A stretch of 64,000 bases of DNA from Kurthia sibirica (GCF_003143975.1 NZ_QFVR01000016.1:1-64000); one strand, 5' to 3'. Numbered from the stretch's first letter, positions 27,855-38,234 are shown. A program made the numbers and translations. The notes: generated from the letters alone by a model not told the origin.

Positions 27855-29797
27855 TATCGGTCACCTCTCATTCGGCGCTCTGTTTCTTCAACTTCATGTG
27901 CGTGAATATGATGACCTTCATCAATTTCAAACGAACGGTATGCCATGAATAATAGTGTTATTACAGCTAGTGGAATAACGATCATGAATTGGTTGAAGAT
28001 AAAGAAGAACGTTAGTAATCCCATGACAACACTCATCCAAAGCGGAGCTCCAGAGTTGTTAGGCATGTGGATATCTTCAATTTTACCTGCATGAAGGTCG
28101 CGACCTTCTTTTTTAGCGTACCAGAATTCATCAAGTTGAGAAACCTGTGGTACGATTGCGAAATTATATTCCGGTACTGGTGAGTGTGTAGCCCATTCAA
28201 GTGAACGTGCATCCCATGGATCGCCGTTTGTTTCTCTTGGCGCGTAACGGATTGAATAGTAAATATTGTATACAAGTGATGCGAAACCTGCTACTAATAC
28301 TAATGCACCAATGAATGATAGCATTTGTAATGGTGCGTAGCCTGTTGACTCAGAGTATGTGTACATACGACGAGCTGCACCATTTAACCCAAGGATAAAC
28401 ATTGGGAAGAATGTTACGTTAAATCCAACAACAATCATCCAAAAACCAACCTTACCGATTTTTTCGTTAAGACGGAAGTTGAACATTTTTGGCCACCAGT
28501 AATGGTAACCTGCTAATAGACCGAATACTGTACCTGGAATTAATACATAGTGGAAGTGAGCAACTAAGAATAAAGTATTGTGATATTGATAGTCAGCACT
28601 TGCCATAGCTAGCATTACACCAGTTACCCCACCGATAGTGAAGATTGGAATAAAGCCTAAAGCATATAACATTGGAGTAGTGAAAGTTATACGACCATGA
28701 CGCATTGTCAGAAGCCAGTTAAACATTTTAACTCCAGTTGGAACTGCAATTAACATTGTTGTTACTGAGAACACACCGTTTACTAAAACGCCATGACCCA
28801 TTGTGTAGAAATGGTGAGCCCATACCATAAATGATAGTAATGAAATGATGACCATCGAAGCTACCATTGAACCGTAACCGAATAGGTTTTTACGAGAGAA
28901 GGTTGCAATAACCTCACTGAAAATACCGAAGGCTGGTAAAATAACGATGTATACTTCAGGGTGACCCCAAACCCAAAATAGGTTGGCCCATAACATATCC
29001 ATACCGCCATCTGTCATAGCAAAGAATTTAGTACCGAATTGACGGTCTAAAGTCATTAATACAAGTGCAACTGTTAATACTGGGAATGCAAATGTAATGA
29101 TTACGTTCGTAATTAAACATGACCACGTGAACATTGGAATTTTCATCCAAGTCATACCAGGAGCACGCATTTTAATAATTGTTGTTACAAAGTTAATACC
29201 TGTCGCTAACGTACCGATACCGGCAATTTGTAATGACCAAGCATAGTAGTTATTTTGAATACCAGGACTAAACTCAATACCTGCTAGAGGGAAATAAGAA
29301 GTCCAACCTGCGTTTGGTGATCCACCAATGATGAATGAGATGTTTAATAGCGCACAACCAACAAGGAATAGCCAGAAGCTAAGTAAGTTAAGTCGTGGGA
29401 ACGCTACGTCACGTGCACCAATTTGAAGCGGTATTGCTACGTTCATTAAACCAATAACAAACGGCATTGCTACGAAAAGAATCATTAATACACCATGTGT
29501 AGTAAAGATTTCGTTATAGTGATTTGAATCTAAAATTTTGTTCTGAGGTACTGCGGTCTGGGCCCTCATGAGGAGTGCCTCTATTCCACCTTTGAATAGC
29601 ATGATTAATGCTACGAAGATGTACATAATACCAATTTTTTTGTGGTCAACTGAAGTGAAATAGTTTTTATATAACCAAGTCCACTTTTTGAAGTATGTTA
29701 TACCAGCAATCATTGCGATACCGCCAACAAGAATACCAATTGCAGTACCCAAGATTAGTGGTTCTTTTAAAGGCGAGAATAATATTTCTAAAGTCAA
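27854..29797 (-). CDS. qoxB: Cytochrome aa3 quinol oxidase subunit I
   Basis: A 647-residue heme-copper oxidase catalytic subunit. The heme a ligand is in [11 protein letters not shown]; the CuB/Tyr cross-link motif is [25 protein letters not shown] gives the two further CuB histidines; and [11 protein letters not shown] holds the heme a3 and a ligands. The start is probably TTG at 29797, nine bases after AAAGGAG. An in-frame ATG at 29830 would add 11 residues but has no ribosome site. The chosen length is close to that of B. subtilis QoxB. Confidence 0.97.
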   Translation of the reverse strand: MTLEILFSPLKEPLILGTAIGILVGGIAMIAGITYFKKWTWLYKNYFTSVDHKKIGIMYIFVALIMLFKGGIEALLMRAQTAVPQNKILDSNHYNEIFTTHGVLMILFVAMPFVIGLMNVAIPLQIGARDVAFPRLNLLSFWLFLVGCALLNISFIIGGSPNAGWTSYFPLAGIEFSPGIQNNYYAWSLQIAGIGTLATGINFVTTIIKMRAPGMTWMKIPMFTWSCLITNVIITFAFPVLTVALVLMTLDRQFGTKFFAMTDGGMDMLWANLFWVWGHPEVYIVILPAFGIFSEVIATFSRKNLFGYGSMVASMVIISLLSFMVWAHHFYTMGHGVLVNGVFSVTTMLIAVPTGVKMFNWLLTMRHGRITFTTPMLYALGFIPIFTIGGVTGVMLAMASADYQYHNTLFLVAHFHYVLIPGTVFGLLAGYHYWWPKMFNFRLNEKIGKVGFWMIVVGFNVTFFPMFILGLNGAARRMYTYSESTGYAPLQMLSFIGALVLVAGFASLVYNIYYSIRYAPRETNGDPWDARSLEWATHSPVPEYNFAIVPQVSQLDEFWYAKKEGRDLHAGKIEDIHMPNNSGAPLWMSVVMGLLTFFFIFNQFMIVIPLAVITLLFMAYRSFEIDEGHHIHAHEVEETERRMRGDR

Positions 29798-29852
29798 TTT
29801 GAGTAACTCCTTTCGTTCTTCTACGTTCATAAGAATTTAAAAATGGTTTAAA

Positions 29853-30785
29853 TTATTTGTCCATTTCGTCCATGTCATCCATGTCATGTTCTGTTTGGTC
29901 AGATGTTTTCGAACCTTTTTTAGATTCTGTATACTTATCAGCTTTCATCATATCTTTGTGGTCCATTGGAGCAGGACTGAATGATAAGTGAGTAGATGAG
30001 TAGCTAGAACGTCCAACAACACTTGGTTTAAGAAGTTTGTCGAATTCTTTTTCTGTTAATGCTGGTTCAGAAGCTTTTACATCTTTAACCCAAGAGTCGA
30101 AATCTTTTTGTTTTGTTGCTGTTACAGTGAACTCTTGATCAGCGAAACCTTCGCCGTTAAAGTTCGAGTTACGTCCCCAATAATCGCCTTCATGATCAGC
30201 AGCTAAATGGATTGTCGTTAACATATCCGCCATAGCATATTTTTGACCAGCTAATTGTGGAACCCAGAAACTAGCAATCGTACCGAATGAGTACAAGCGG
30301 AATTCGATTGGACGGTCAGTTGGAATCATCGCATAGTTAACTGTTTCGATTCCTTCTTCAGGATAACTGAAGTGCCATTTCCATTCAGAAGATGAAGCAT
30401 AAATTACTAGTGCTTCTTTATTTCCGTAGCCCTCTGGTTTTTTCTCAACTTTGTCAGTTGTATAAATTGTTACAACTGATAAGAAACTTACAATTAGAAT
30501 TGGAATAACTGTCCAAATAATTTCTAATTTGTGGTTACCAGCTTCATGTGGTGGCTCATAATCAGCACCCATTTTGCTTGCTCTGTAATTTTTCAGCATG
30601 AAGAATAGTAGTAAATACACAACTAATAAAATAACTGCCATAGTTATGATTGATAAAATAATAGTATTAGATAATGTTTCTGCGTTAGGTCCTTTAGGAT
30701 TTAACACCATTAACGGCTCACAGCCTGATAATACTATTGCTAATAATGCTGCCACGATAGGCATAGTTAACAATTTTTTTCTCAT
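29853..30785 (-). CDS. qoxA: Cytochrome aa3 quinol oxidase subunit II (lipoprotein)
   Basis: A 310-residue subunit with a lipoprotein signal (LSGC, cysteine at residue 22), two transmembrane helices (about 42-65, 88-108) and an extracellular cupredoxin domain. As expected for a quinol rather than cytochrome c oxidase, the CuA cysteines are absent. WKWHFSYPEEGIETVN and FWVPQLAGQKYAM are family motifs. The tail is very acidic and Met/Asp-rich. First gene of the operon. Confidence 0.96.
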   Translation of the reverse strand: MRKKLLTMPIVAALLAIVLSGCEPLMVLNPKGPNAETLSNTIILSIITMAVILLVVYLLLFFMLKNYRASKMGADYEPPHEAGNHKLEIIWTVIPILIVSFLSVVTIYTTDKVEKKPEGYGNKEALVIYASSSEWKWHFSYPEEGIETVNYAMIPTDRPIEFRLYSFGTIASFWVPQLAGQKYAMADMLTTIHLAADHEGDYWGRNSNFNGEGFADQEFTVTATKQKDFDSWVKDVKASEPALTEKEFDKLLKPSVVGRSSYSSTHLSFSPAPMDHKDMMKADKYTESKKGSKTSDQTEHDMDDMDEMDK

Positions 30786-31389
30786 GTTGTACTCCCTTCT
30801 AAAACAACCTTCTTCTTTTAAATATAGAATGTTGAATGGATATTGAAGTGTGTCCCCCTACATTTAATTTGCTAGGCAAATTAAACATGTTTTACGAATC
30901 TGCTGAGATGATTGAACATTTTATCTTCCTATTCGTCCTATGTACCAAACAACGACTATTCCTCGTATAATTGCTATTTAACTAAAATTTAAGGAATAAC
31001 ATGTTTGAAAATGCACAATGAGAAAAATAAGATAACCCAAGCTCACAAACCCACTTCTTTAAGTAAGAAGCATTCAACCTTCTTTTCAATTCAAACTGAA
31101 TTATAAACCTAAAGCTTACCGAAAAGAATAAAAATATACACGATTTCACATATTCTTTGATAGTTTTTGAACTTTCTGTGGACGGCAATCTATTTCGCAC
31201 TATAAATTCAGTAATATAAAGGTCCTAACTCATATCTAGAACCCATTTTTTAGCAATTAAGTAAATTGATTACTGCAAGTGATTATCTGATTACATATTC
31301 CACTAACCTACTTAGCTAGGCAATTTACTTGTTTACTTAAAAATAAATTCATAATATTGGAAAAGAAGGTTTTATAAGTTAACTCGGCG
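30786..31389. other. Intergenic region upstream of qoxA
   Basis: About 600 bp of AT-rich DNA that must hold the qox promoter. An open frame at 30982-31200 on the minus strand has no ribosome site and no recognisable protein features. I see no stable RNA or repeat. Confidence 0.5.
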
Positions 31390-31394
31390 TTAAA

Positions 31395-31432
31395 AAATCG
31401 AAAGGAGTATCTAATTTATGTTAGATACTCCT
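31395..31432 (-). terminator. Hairpin terminator after the small gene
   Basis: A perfect 12-bp stem, AGGAGTATCTAA (31403-31414) with TTAGATACTCCT (31421-31432), is followed on the minus strand by TTTCGATTTTTT. It lies 105 bases past the stop of the 46-residue frame, on the same strand. Confidence 0.7.
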
Positions 31433-31536
31433 CAAACCTTTGACGGTTCAATCATTTTACATATTATATAGGAAAACTTCATTATTATTATACCATTACT
31501 TTTTTAGTTCTCAAGATTCGAGAATTTACAGAAAAT

Positions 31537-31677
31537 TCAACTCACCATCCAACAACCATTCTGGGTACGGATACATTTAATATTAATTGCTTCCCTCATC
31601 TTCAATCGTTTCTGTGTTTCTTCTATATTAATAGCTGAAAATAGTCCAGCTATTAAAAATGATGACCAGCAGTTCAT
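31537..31677 (-). CDS. Possible small protein, 46 residues
   Basis: A short frame with a near-ideal ribosome site (GGAGGTG five bases before ATG) and a terminator downstream. The product begins MNCWSSFLIAGLFSAIN, a short hydrophobic stretch, continues with a basic/acidic helix (IEETQKRLKMRE), and ends with CIRTQNGCWMVS; it contains three cysteines. I recognise no family. It could be a peptide, a leader, or chance. The IS1182 insertion begins about 100 bp upstream. Confidence 0.4.
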   Translation of the reverse strand: MNCWSSFLIAGLFSAINIEETQKRLKMREAINIKCIRTQNGCWMVS

Positions 31678-31774
31678 ATTCACCTCCATATTAACTTTTC
31701 CCTATTTGCATAATGATAATCTTTAAATATCGGCATTTTTTCTAAAATACATAGAAAAAAACCGCCTATAGGAA

Positions 31775-32626
31775 GAGGGCACTGAAAAAGTCCACTTATG
31801 CACAGATAAGCGAGGACAGGAACGAAATTCGTTCCTGTCCTCGCTTTTCCTCGTAGCCGTTGATTCCGTTCCGGCGGACGCTTTTCGCGGGCACGGACCA
31901 TCCTGTATAATAGTAGTTACTAATTAAAGGTGGTGCGACCATGATTTCCAAACAAGAAACCCTTAACTTAAGTCCCTATATGGTACTATATGATTTAATC
32001 ATTCCAAAAGATAATATGCTTCGCCAGATCAATGAACTCGTTGATTTTTCATTTATTATAGACGAATTAAAATCAAAATACTGTTTGGATAATGGTCGAA
32101 ATGCGATTCCACCAATTCGTATGTTCAAATATTTACTCCTAAAAGCAATTCATGACTTATCAGATGCCGATCTTGTTGATCGTTCTAAATACGACATGTC
32201 CTTTAAATATTTTCTAGACATACTACTTTGATATAGAAAAATGTAAAGTTTGTCCAATGCAAGAAGGCTGTTATAAAGAGGGTTCTAAAAGTAAAACATA
32301 TTCGGTCACGATTAAATCAACAGAACATAAGGACCAAGCGAACTTTCAAGAGACAGATGAATTCAAAGAGCTCGCGAAAAATAGTGAAATCAAAAATCCG
32401 CATGGGTACAATACGGCCAAATCAGCGGGTTTATTTGGCATGGAAATACAAGGTGCCACAACGATATTCGCTGTCAATCTTAAGCGGATATTAAAACTAC
32501 TAAATGAAAAAGAGTAAGAAATAGACAATGAAATAAGGCACTTTCTGTTCAAATCGAACAGAAAGTGCCTTATTTTTATCTAAAAAATCAACTCGTCATA
32601 AAAAACGTAAGTTTTTCAGTGCCCTC
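31775..32626 (+). mobile_element. IS1182-family element, internally deleted (852 bp)
   Basis: Both ends are present as inverted repeats (GAGGGCACTGAAAAA at 31775 and its complement ending at 32626). The element is flanked by an 8-bp direct repeat TATAGGAA (31767-31774 and 32627-32634), the target duplication. Inside are the 19-bp hairpin near the left end (31808-31846), the two ends of a transposase gene, and a terminator hairpin (32532-32574). A full family member is about 1.6-1.9 kb, so roughly half has been lost. It cannot make transposase but could be moved in trans. Confidence 0.92.
31941..32517 (+). pseudogene. IS1182-family transposase, centre deleted and frameshifted
   Basis: The first 95 codons encode the family's N-terminus (LSPYMVLYDLIIPKDN, then IPPIRMFKYLLLKAIHDLSD). 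Close to 32220 the frame breaks and the sequence resumes with the C-terminal part: CKVCPMQEGCYKEG, the cysteine motif after the catalytic core, and a final GLFGMEIQGATTIFAVNLKR. The DDE catalytic core is missing. Confidence 0.9.
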
Positions 32627-32653
32627 TATAGGAATAGGCGGTTTTTATTTAAA

Positions 32654-34585
32654 TTAAGCTGTTTTTTTCTTTTTCAGTAATCCAATCATCAATGCTGTAA
32701 TAATGGAACCGATAATAATGGCAATGGCATATAGCGCAATATTCATACCTCCGCCTTCAACAAGTGGGAAAACAAAAATACCGCCATGTGGTACTGGTAA
32801 ACCAATTTTAAAAGCCATTGTTAAACCACCAGTGACTGCTGCACCGACCACAAAGGATGGAATCATTCTTAGTGGATCACTCGCTGCGAATGGAATCGCT
32901 CCTTCTGATATAAAGAAGGCACCCAGTACATAACTCGTTTTACCTGTATCACGTTCTGGTTTCGTAAAACGATTTTTAAAAATAGTTGTAGCTAATGCAA
33001 CACCTAGTGGAGGCACCATACCACCTGCCATAACAGCAGCCATAATATGATAGTTCCCTGCATCTAACATAGCTATACCGAATGTATAGGCCGCTTTGTT
33101 TAGTGGACCACCAAGGTCAAAGGCCATCATCGCTGCTAAAACAACACCTAACAGGATAACATTCGAGCCATTTAACGAATTTAGTAAATCAGAGAATGTT
33201 GTATATAGTTTTGTTAACTGTGGATTTAGAAGCATCATAATAATACCGACGGAGAATATACCAAGTAATGGATAAATCAGTATCGGTTTCAGACCTTCAA
33301 AAGATTTTGGTAAATTGGCAAATAGTTTTTTCAATCCTAAGACGATATAACCTGCAAGGAAACCAGCAATTAAACCACCTAAGAAGCCAGAATCGGCACC
33401 TTCAGCATTTTTCACCGTAATCGCAAGTAAACCACCAACCATACCAGGAGCAAAACCAGGGCGATCAGCAATACTCATAGCAATGAAACCAGCTAATACT
33501 GGCACCATTAGTAAGAAGGCATTACCTCCACCAATGGTTTTCAACATATAGGCAAATTCATTGTATTCTGCATTGCCTTTTTCAGCTGAGTTTATGCCGA
33601 AAAAGAAAGAAATTGCAATGAGTATCCCGCCCCCTACAACGAATGGTAGCATATTTGAAACACCGTTCATTAAATGCTTATAAATTTGCGAGCTGACACT
33701 ATTTTTCGCTGCGCCATCTTCTTCTTCATATCCATCATCTCCGCCACCTTGATGATGATAGACTGCACCACCTGGTTTTGCTGCGCGATCAAATAATGCA
33801 TCTGGTTCATAAATCGCCTTACTGACGGGTACTTGAATTACTTTTTTACCTTCAAAACGTGCGAGCTCTACTTTCGTATCGGCTGCCACAATAATTGCAT
33901 CTGCTTCAGCTATGTCTTTTGCTGTCAAAACATTTTGTGCACCACTCGAACCATTTGTTTCTACTTTAATAGAAATATTTCGTGTTTTTGCCACTTCTTC
34001 TAATTTTTCTGCTGCCATATAGGTGTGTGCAATGCCTGTTGGACAAGCCGTTACAGCTAAGACCCGTAATTGCTTTGGATCTTTCTCTTCCGTTTCCTTC
34101 GTATCTGCTGCTACTTTTTTATCGTCAGCAGCCTGCTCTTTTTCTTCAATGGCCTCTAGTACTTCTTCCTTCGTTGTCGCATTGCGTAGTTTTTCTGTAA
34201 ACTGAGCATCCATTAAGAAACCAGCCAACCTTGAAAGTGCTTCAAGATGAAGATTATTTGCGCCATCTGTCGCTGCAATCATAAAAAATAAATTTGCAGG
34301 TTGACCATCTAATGATTGATAGTCCAGCCCTTCTTTTTTACGTCCAAATGCAATGGCCGGTTCCTTAACGGCTGCTGTTTTAGCGTGTGGTATGGCAATG
34401 CCATCTCCTACACCTGTCGTGCTCGATTGTTCTCTTTTTTGCAATGCCTCTAAAAATAATCCCGCATCATTCAATTTATCAGCTTGCTGTAATACTGCCG
34501 TTAATTCACTTAATACATCGTCTTTAGTCGTAGCATCTAAATCTAATTTCATCGTTGCTGTCGTTAATAGTTCTGTTATCTTCAT
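32654..34585 (-). CDS. fruA: Fructose-specific PTS enzyme IIABC
   Basis: A 643-residue fused permease. Residues 1-145 are EIIA with the phosphorylated histidine in GIAIPHAKT (around 65). Residues about 172-270 are EIIB with its cysteine in VTACPTGIAHTYMAAEK. From about 305 on is membrane EIIC with about eight to ten helices, ending in basic KKKK. It imports fructose as fructose 1-phosphate, which FruK then phosphorylates. The ATG at 34585 follows AAGGGGGGA. Last gene of fruR-fruK-fruA. Confidence 0.97.
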   Translation of the reverse strand: MKITELLTTATMKLDLDATTKDDVLSELTAVLQQADKLNDAGLFLEALQKREQSSTTGVGDGIAIPHAKTAAVKEPAIAFGRKKEGLDYQSLDGQPANLFFMIAATDGANNLHLEALSRLAGFLMDAQFTEKLRNATTKEEVLEAIEEKEQAADDKKVAADTKETEEKDPKQLRVLAVTACPTGIAHTYMAAEKLEEVAKTRNISIKVETNGSSGAQNVLTAKDIAEADAIIVAADTKVELARFEGKKVIQVPVSKAIYEPDALFDRAAKPGGAVYHHQGGGDDGYEEEDGAAKNSVSSQIYKHLMNGVSNMLPFVVGGGILIAISFFFGINSAEKGNAEYNEFAYMLKTIGGGNAFLLMVPVLAGFIAMSIADRPGFAPGMVGGLLAITVKNAEGADSGFLGGLIAGFLAGYIVLGLKKLFANLPKSFEGLKPILIYPLLGIFSVGIIMMLLNPQLTKLYTTFSDLLNSLNGSNVILLGVVLAAMMAFDLGGPLNKAAYTFGIAMLDAGNYHIMAAVMAGGMVPPLGVALATTIFKNRFTKPERDTGKTSYVLGAFFISEGAIPFAASDPLRMIPSFVVGAAVTGGLTMAFKIGLPVPHGGIFVFPLVEGGGMNIALYAIAIIIGSIITALMIGLLKKKKTA

Positions 34586-34600
34586 CTTAAAATCCCCCCT

Positions 34601-35515
34601 TTAAATGTCGGACACAATTACGTGATCTAGTAATTGTTCTACTTGTTCTTTCGTACATAAATCTTCATGGAAAGCTGTTGCACTGCCTGCAGCAATACCA
34701 TATTTAATCGCGTCTTCCATCCTGTTACCTTGGGCTAGTTGAGCTACGACACCCGCCACAACTGAATCACCTGCCCCCACTGTATTGATCACCTTCCCTT
34801 GAGGTGCTTCAACATGCAATTGCAATTCATCTGTGACACATACAGCTCCCGCTCCCCCTAGTGATACGATTACAAGTGCTACACCTGCTGCAACAATTTT
34901 TTTAGAAACAGTTACAATTTCATGCAATTCTTCGCTTTTCTGCCCTACTAGCTCAGCAAGTTCATCCTCATTCGGTTTGATCATATACGGTCTAAATGGC
35001 AGCAATGTTACAAGGCGTGGTCCCGACGTGTCGAGAACCCATTTCGCTTGTTTTTCTTCACACAGATTGGAAATGTATTCGAAAAAAGAATTAGGGATTG
35101 ACATTGGGATGCTACCAGAAATAATTAACCAATCTTCACGCTGTATTTTATTGGCCAATTGAATTTTTAAAATATCTAATTCTTCCTCAGTTAGGTAAGG
35201 TGTTGGTCCATTTAAGTCCGTTTCAACATCCGATTTTATTTTGACATTAATACGTGTTGGTTCTGCAATTTTAATAAAGTCATTTCTCACATGATTATTT
35301 GTCAAAGCATTTTCTATAAATGCTCCCGTAAATCCACCAATAAATCCAAGCGCTGTCGTATTAACAGTCATCGATGTTAAGACCCTTGATATATTGATGC
35401 CTTTGCCGCCCGCAAAATAACGTACATCCGACGCTCGGTTCAATTCAGCAATTTTAAAATTTTCCACGAATGGAATATAGTCGATTGACGGTGAAAAAGT
35501 AATGGTATAAATCAA
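34601..35515 (-). CDS. fruK: 1-phosphofructokinase
   Basis: A 304-residue PfkB-family sugar kinase that makes fructose 1,6-bisphosphate. N-terminal GGKGINISRVL (residues 37-47) and the C-terminal anion-hole motif NTVGAGDSVVAGVVAQ (around residue 247; catalytic Asp) are both intact. It overlaps fruR by four bases (ATGA) and is followed by fruA after a short gap. Confidence 0.97.
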   Translation of the reverse strand: MIYTITFSPSIDYIPFVENFKIAELNRASDVRYFAGGKGINISRVLTSMTVNTTALGFIGGFTGAFIENALTNNHVRNDFIKIAEPTRINVKIKSDVETDLNGPTPYLTEEELDILKIQLANKIQREDWLIISGSIPMSIPNSFFEYISNLCEEKQAKWVLDTSGPRLVTLLPFRPYMIKPNEDELAELVGQKSEELHEIVTVSKKIVAAGVALVIVSLGGAGAVCVTDELQLHVEAPQGKVINTVGAGDSVVAGVVAQLAQGNRMEDAIKYGIAAGSATAFHEDLCTKEQVEQLLDHVIVSDI

Positions 35516-36261
35516 GGTTGCATGACCTCCAGTTCATTTTTTTGTAATTTCTCTAACGATTCTGCCGGTAATTGTGATGTAATTAAGGCCATTGATGACA
35601 TTTCGGTGATTTTAGCAAATTTCACTATGCGATGTTTTGAATGATCCGCAACGGCATAACTTTTCGTTGATTGCGCAATCGCTTGTTTTTTCACTAATGC
35701 CTCTTCTGGATCTGCTGTTGTGTATCCCTGTTCCACAGAATAACCGTTAACCCCAATAAAACTAATATCAAAGTGGTATTGTTCCAACGCATGAATGGCC
35801 ATTGCACCAATGAATGCTTGCGTGCTACTTTTTAATAAACCACCAATCAAATATGCTTTAATATCGAATTCACGCAAAACTGCAATTGTCGCCAAGCCAT
35901 TTGTCACGACTACAATATCCTTACCCTTTAAATGAGGTATTAATTGTTGCATTGTTGAACCTGCATCAATATAAATACAATCTCCATCATCAATTAAGGT
36001 TGCTGCGACAGCCATTAGCTGCTGTTTTTCCTCTAAATTTTCCACTGCATTTTCCTCTAAACTTTTTTCTTGAAGGCTTGAGGAACGCAAAGTTGCTCCG
36101 CCATGTATCCTCATTAATTTATGCATTGCTTCTAGCTCAGTTAAGTCACGACGAACGGTTGATTCTGAAGTATTTGTCACATCTACAAGTTGTTGCAAAG
36201 ACATTGTTTGATGCTCTGATAGTAATTTTAATATTAACGTTTGTCTTTCATTTATAAGCAT
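35512..36261 (-). CDS. fruR: DeoR-family transcriptional regulator of fructose use
   Basis: A 249-residue repressor. The N-terminal DeoR helix-turn-helix reads MSLQQLVDVTNTSESTVRRD (residues 19-38). The C-terminal sugar-phosphate sensor domain contains DDGDCIYIDAGSTMQQL and VVTNGLAT. Fructose 1-phosphate is the likely inducer. It heads the fru operon and probably regulates it through the repeated half-sites just upstream. Confidence 0.93.
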   Translation of the reverse strand: MLINERQTLILKLLSEHQTMSLQQLVDVTNTSESTVRRDLTELEAMHKLMRIHGGATLRSSSLQEKSLEENAVENLEEKQQLMAVAATLIDDGDCIYIDAGSTMQQLIPHLKGKDIVVVTNGLATIAVLREFDIKAYLIGGLLKSSTQAFIGAMAIHALEQYHFDISFIGVNGYSVEQGYTTADPEEALVKKQAIAQSTKSYAVADHSKHRIVKFAKITEMSSMALITSQLPAESLEKLQKNELEVMQP

Positions 36262-36314
36262 AGTCCTAACAACCTTTCCAATTTATCTCAGTTTAAATGA
36301 TTACCACTGTAAAA

Positions 36315-36351
36315 TCAATCATAAACAGTCATATTCATTCAAAATCATTCA
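36315..36351 (-). promoter_or_regulatory. Candidate FruR operator half-sites
   Basis: On the minus strand TGAATGA occurs at 36345-36351 and 36335-36341, and TGATTGA at 36315-36321. The spacing is 10 and 20 bases, so all three lie on one face of the helix, just upstream of fruR. DeoR-type repressors often bind such direct repeats. Not tested. Confidence 0.5.
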
Positions 36352-36422
36352 CAATCTCCTTACTACCCTATAACAATAGCAACAGATACTGTACAAACTA
36401 CTCGTTTGTCAAAGAACAAAAA

Positions 36423-36451
36423 AAGCTGTCCACAATAATAGTGGACAGCTT
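36423..36451 (-). terminator. metK terminator
   Basis: An 11-bp stem AAGCTGTCCAC / GTGGACAGCTT with A8 on its low side gives a T run on the minus strand, 13 bases after the metK stop. Confidence 0.9.
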
Positions 36452-36464
36452 TACGATGTATTAG

Positions 36465-37670
36465 TTATTTTGTTGCGTTAGAGAATAATTCTTTTAGTTG
36501 ATCTGCTTTATCCGTTGCTTCCCAAGGAACATTCAAATCAGTACGGCCAAAATGTCCGTATGCTGCTGTTTGTTTGTAAATTGGGCGGCGAAGATCAAGC
36601 ATTTTAATAATACCTGCTGGGCGTAAATCAAACAGTTGACGAACTGCATCTACTAAATCAGCTTCTGGTACTTTACCTGTTTCAAATGTATCGATTGAAA
36701 TCGATACAGGTTGCGCTACGCCAATTGCGTATGCAAGCTGTACTTCTGCTTTATCAGCAAGACCAGCTGCCACGATATTTTTTGCCACATAGCGTGCAGC
36801 ATATGCACCAGAACGGTCAACTTTTGTTGCGTCCTTACCAGAGAATGCACCGCCACCATGACGTGCATAACCACCGTAAGTATCAACAATAATTTTACGA
36901 CCCGTAAGCCCCGCATCACCTTTAGGTCCACCGATTACGAAGCGACCAGTTGGATTGATGAAGTATTTAGTATTGTCGTCTAATAATGCTGCCGGGACAA
37001 CTTCTGCAATAACATATTTGCGTAGATCGGTATTGATTTGTTCTAATGTTACTTCTTCATCATGCTGTGTAGAAATAACGATTGTATCAATACGTACAGG
37101 GTGATTATTTTCATCATACTCTACAGTAACCTGTGTTTTACCATCAGGGCGTAAATATTCTAAAAGATTGGTTTTACGCACTTCCGTTAAGCGACGTGCT
37201 AGCTTATGAGCTAAGCTGATCGGTAAAGGCATCAACTCAGGTGTTTCATTATTTGCATAACCAAACATTAAACCTTGGTCACCTGCGCCAATTGCTTCGA
37301 TATCGTCATCTGACATTGTCCCTTCACGTGCTTCTAACGCTTGGTCCACACCTTGTGCAATATCAGGTGATTGTTCACCAATCGCTACAAGAACTGCGAC
37401 GTTTTCGGCATCGAAACCAAACTTACCGCGTGTGTAACCAATTTCTTTTACGGTATCACGCACGATACCTTTAATATCCACATACGTAGATGTTGTAATT
37501 TCTCCTGCTACTAAAACAAGACCAGTTGTAACTGTCGTTTCACATGCAACACGTGCATTGGGATCTTTTGAAATAATCGCATCAAGAATTGCATCTGAAA
37601 TTTGATCACAAATTTTGTCCGGATGTCCTTCTGTAACACTTTCTGAAGTAAATAATCGACGTTGAGCCAT
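36465..37670 (-). CDS. metK: S-adenosylmethionine synthetase
   Basis: A 401-residue enzyme that makes SAM from methionine and ATP. Signatures present are the N-terminal [17 protein letters not shown] (ATP-binding His), [12 protein letters not shown] (around residue 118) and [16 protein letters not shown] (around residue 263). ATG at 37670 is chosen because AGGAGG lies eight bases upstream; the frame is open a further 31 codons without support. A SAM-I riboswitch controls it, and it is divergent from pckA. Confidence 0.98.
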   Translation of the reverse strand: MAQRRLFTSESVTEGHPDKICDQISDAILDAIISKDPNARVACETTVTTGLVLVAGEITTSTYVDIKGIVRDTVKEIGYTRGKFGFDAENVAVLVAIGEQSPDIAQGVDQALEAREGTMSDDDIEAIGAGDQGLMFGYANNETPELMPLPISLAHKLARRLTEVRKTNLLEYLRPDGKTQVTVEYDENNHPVRIDTIVISTQHDEEVTLEQINTDLRKYVIAEVVPAALLDDNTKYFINPTGRFVIGGPKGDAGLTGRKIIVDTYGGYARHGGGAFSGKDATKVDRSGAYAARYVAKNIVAAGLADKAEVQLAYAIGVAQPVSISIDTFETGKVPEADLVDAVRQLFDLRPAGIIKMLDLRRPIYKQTAAYGHFGRTDLNVPWEATDKADQLKELFSNATK

Positions 37671-37861
37671 AATTGGTGTCCTCCTATACGAGATCGCCTC
37701 GAAAAAGATACGGTACTCTTTATCCATGTGTGCTCTTCTATTCTTATATAGAAGAAACGCCAAGCCAGCATACGCTGCTTAAACACGAGGATTTTATAGA
37801 AAGTGCCATTATATTCAAATAAAAAGGATAGTATACACCCTCTTTTTTGGGAATAATAAAA

Positions 37862-38036
37862 CCCCTTCCGCTCATAATAAATCATGAGAGAAAGGGGATA
37901 ATTTCGTAAGCACCTTTCACTCTTATCGTTCAAGGAAATTCCTTGCATCAGATTAGCACCAACGCATTACGTGAAATGTAATGCAGGTTGCTGGGCTTCT
38001 TTGGGCCTGACCCTCCACCAGCTCGGGATAAGAGTA
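37862..38036 (-). promoter_or_regulatory. SAM-I (S-box) riboswitch of metK with terminator
   Basis: On the minus strand the aptamer runs from about 38036 to 37919. It shows CTTATCCCGAGCTGGTGGAG, the GGCCC-GAAGCCCAGCAACC core, GGTGCTAA, and the closing GATAAGAG. A terminator stem, CCCCTTTCTCTCAT / ATGAGCGGAAGGGG (37862-37896), is followed by a T run. High SAM would stop transcription before metK. Confidence 0.97.
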
Positions 38037-38234
38037 TCCGTTCAGATTTTATTTTAGTAGAAGATACCTACAAAGTCAACCCTATTAAATACTGTTTTTA
38101 AATTGTCAATAATTCTTAAAAACATATCACATTAGTATAGACTATTAACTTGAATGTGTTATACTAATTCCATAAATGATAGTAATCCCCGAAAAGTGGG
38201 AAACATACTTATAAAAAGGATGGTACACATACAC

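Larger units (their letters stand above)
31755..32646 (-). terminator. fru operon terminator, split by an IS
   Basis: Removing the IS and one 8-bp target copy rebuilds CCGCCTATAGGAATAGGCGG flanked by A7 and T5, a classic terminator placed just after fruA. Its two arms now lie at 31755-31770 and 32627-32646, separated by the element. Confidence 0.85.

Noticed and set aside
29798-29830. ATG at 29830 as the qoxB start
   Set aside because: It has no ribosome site, while TTG at 29797 has AAAGGAG at a good distance and gives the usual protein length.
30982-31200. Open frame of 72 codons upstream of qoxA
   Set aside because: GTG start with no ribosome site, odd residue composition, no recognisable family.
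31680-31901. Minus-strand open frame across the IS1182 left end
   Set aside because: It runs through the IS inverted repeat and hairpin; this is an antisense shadow of non-coding IS DNA.
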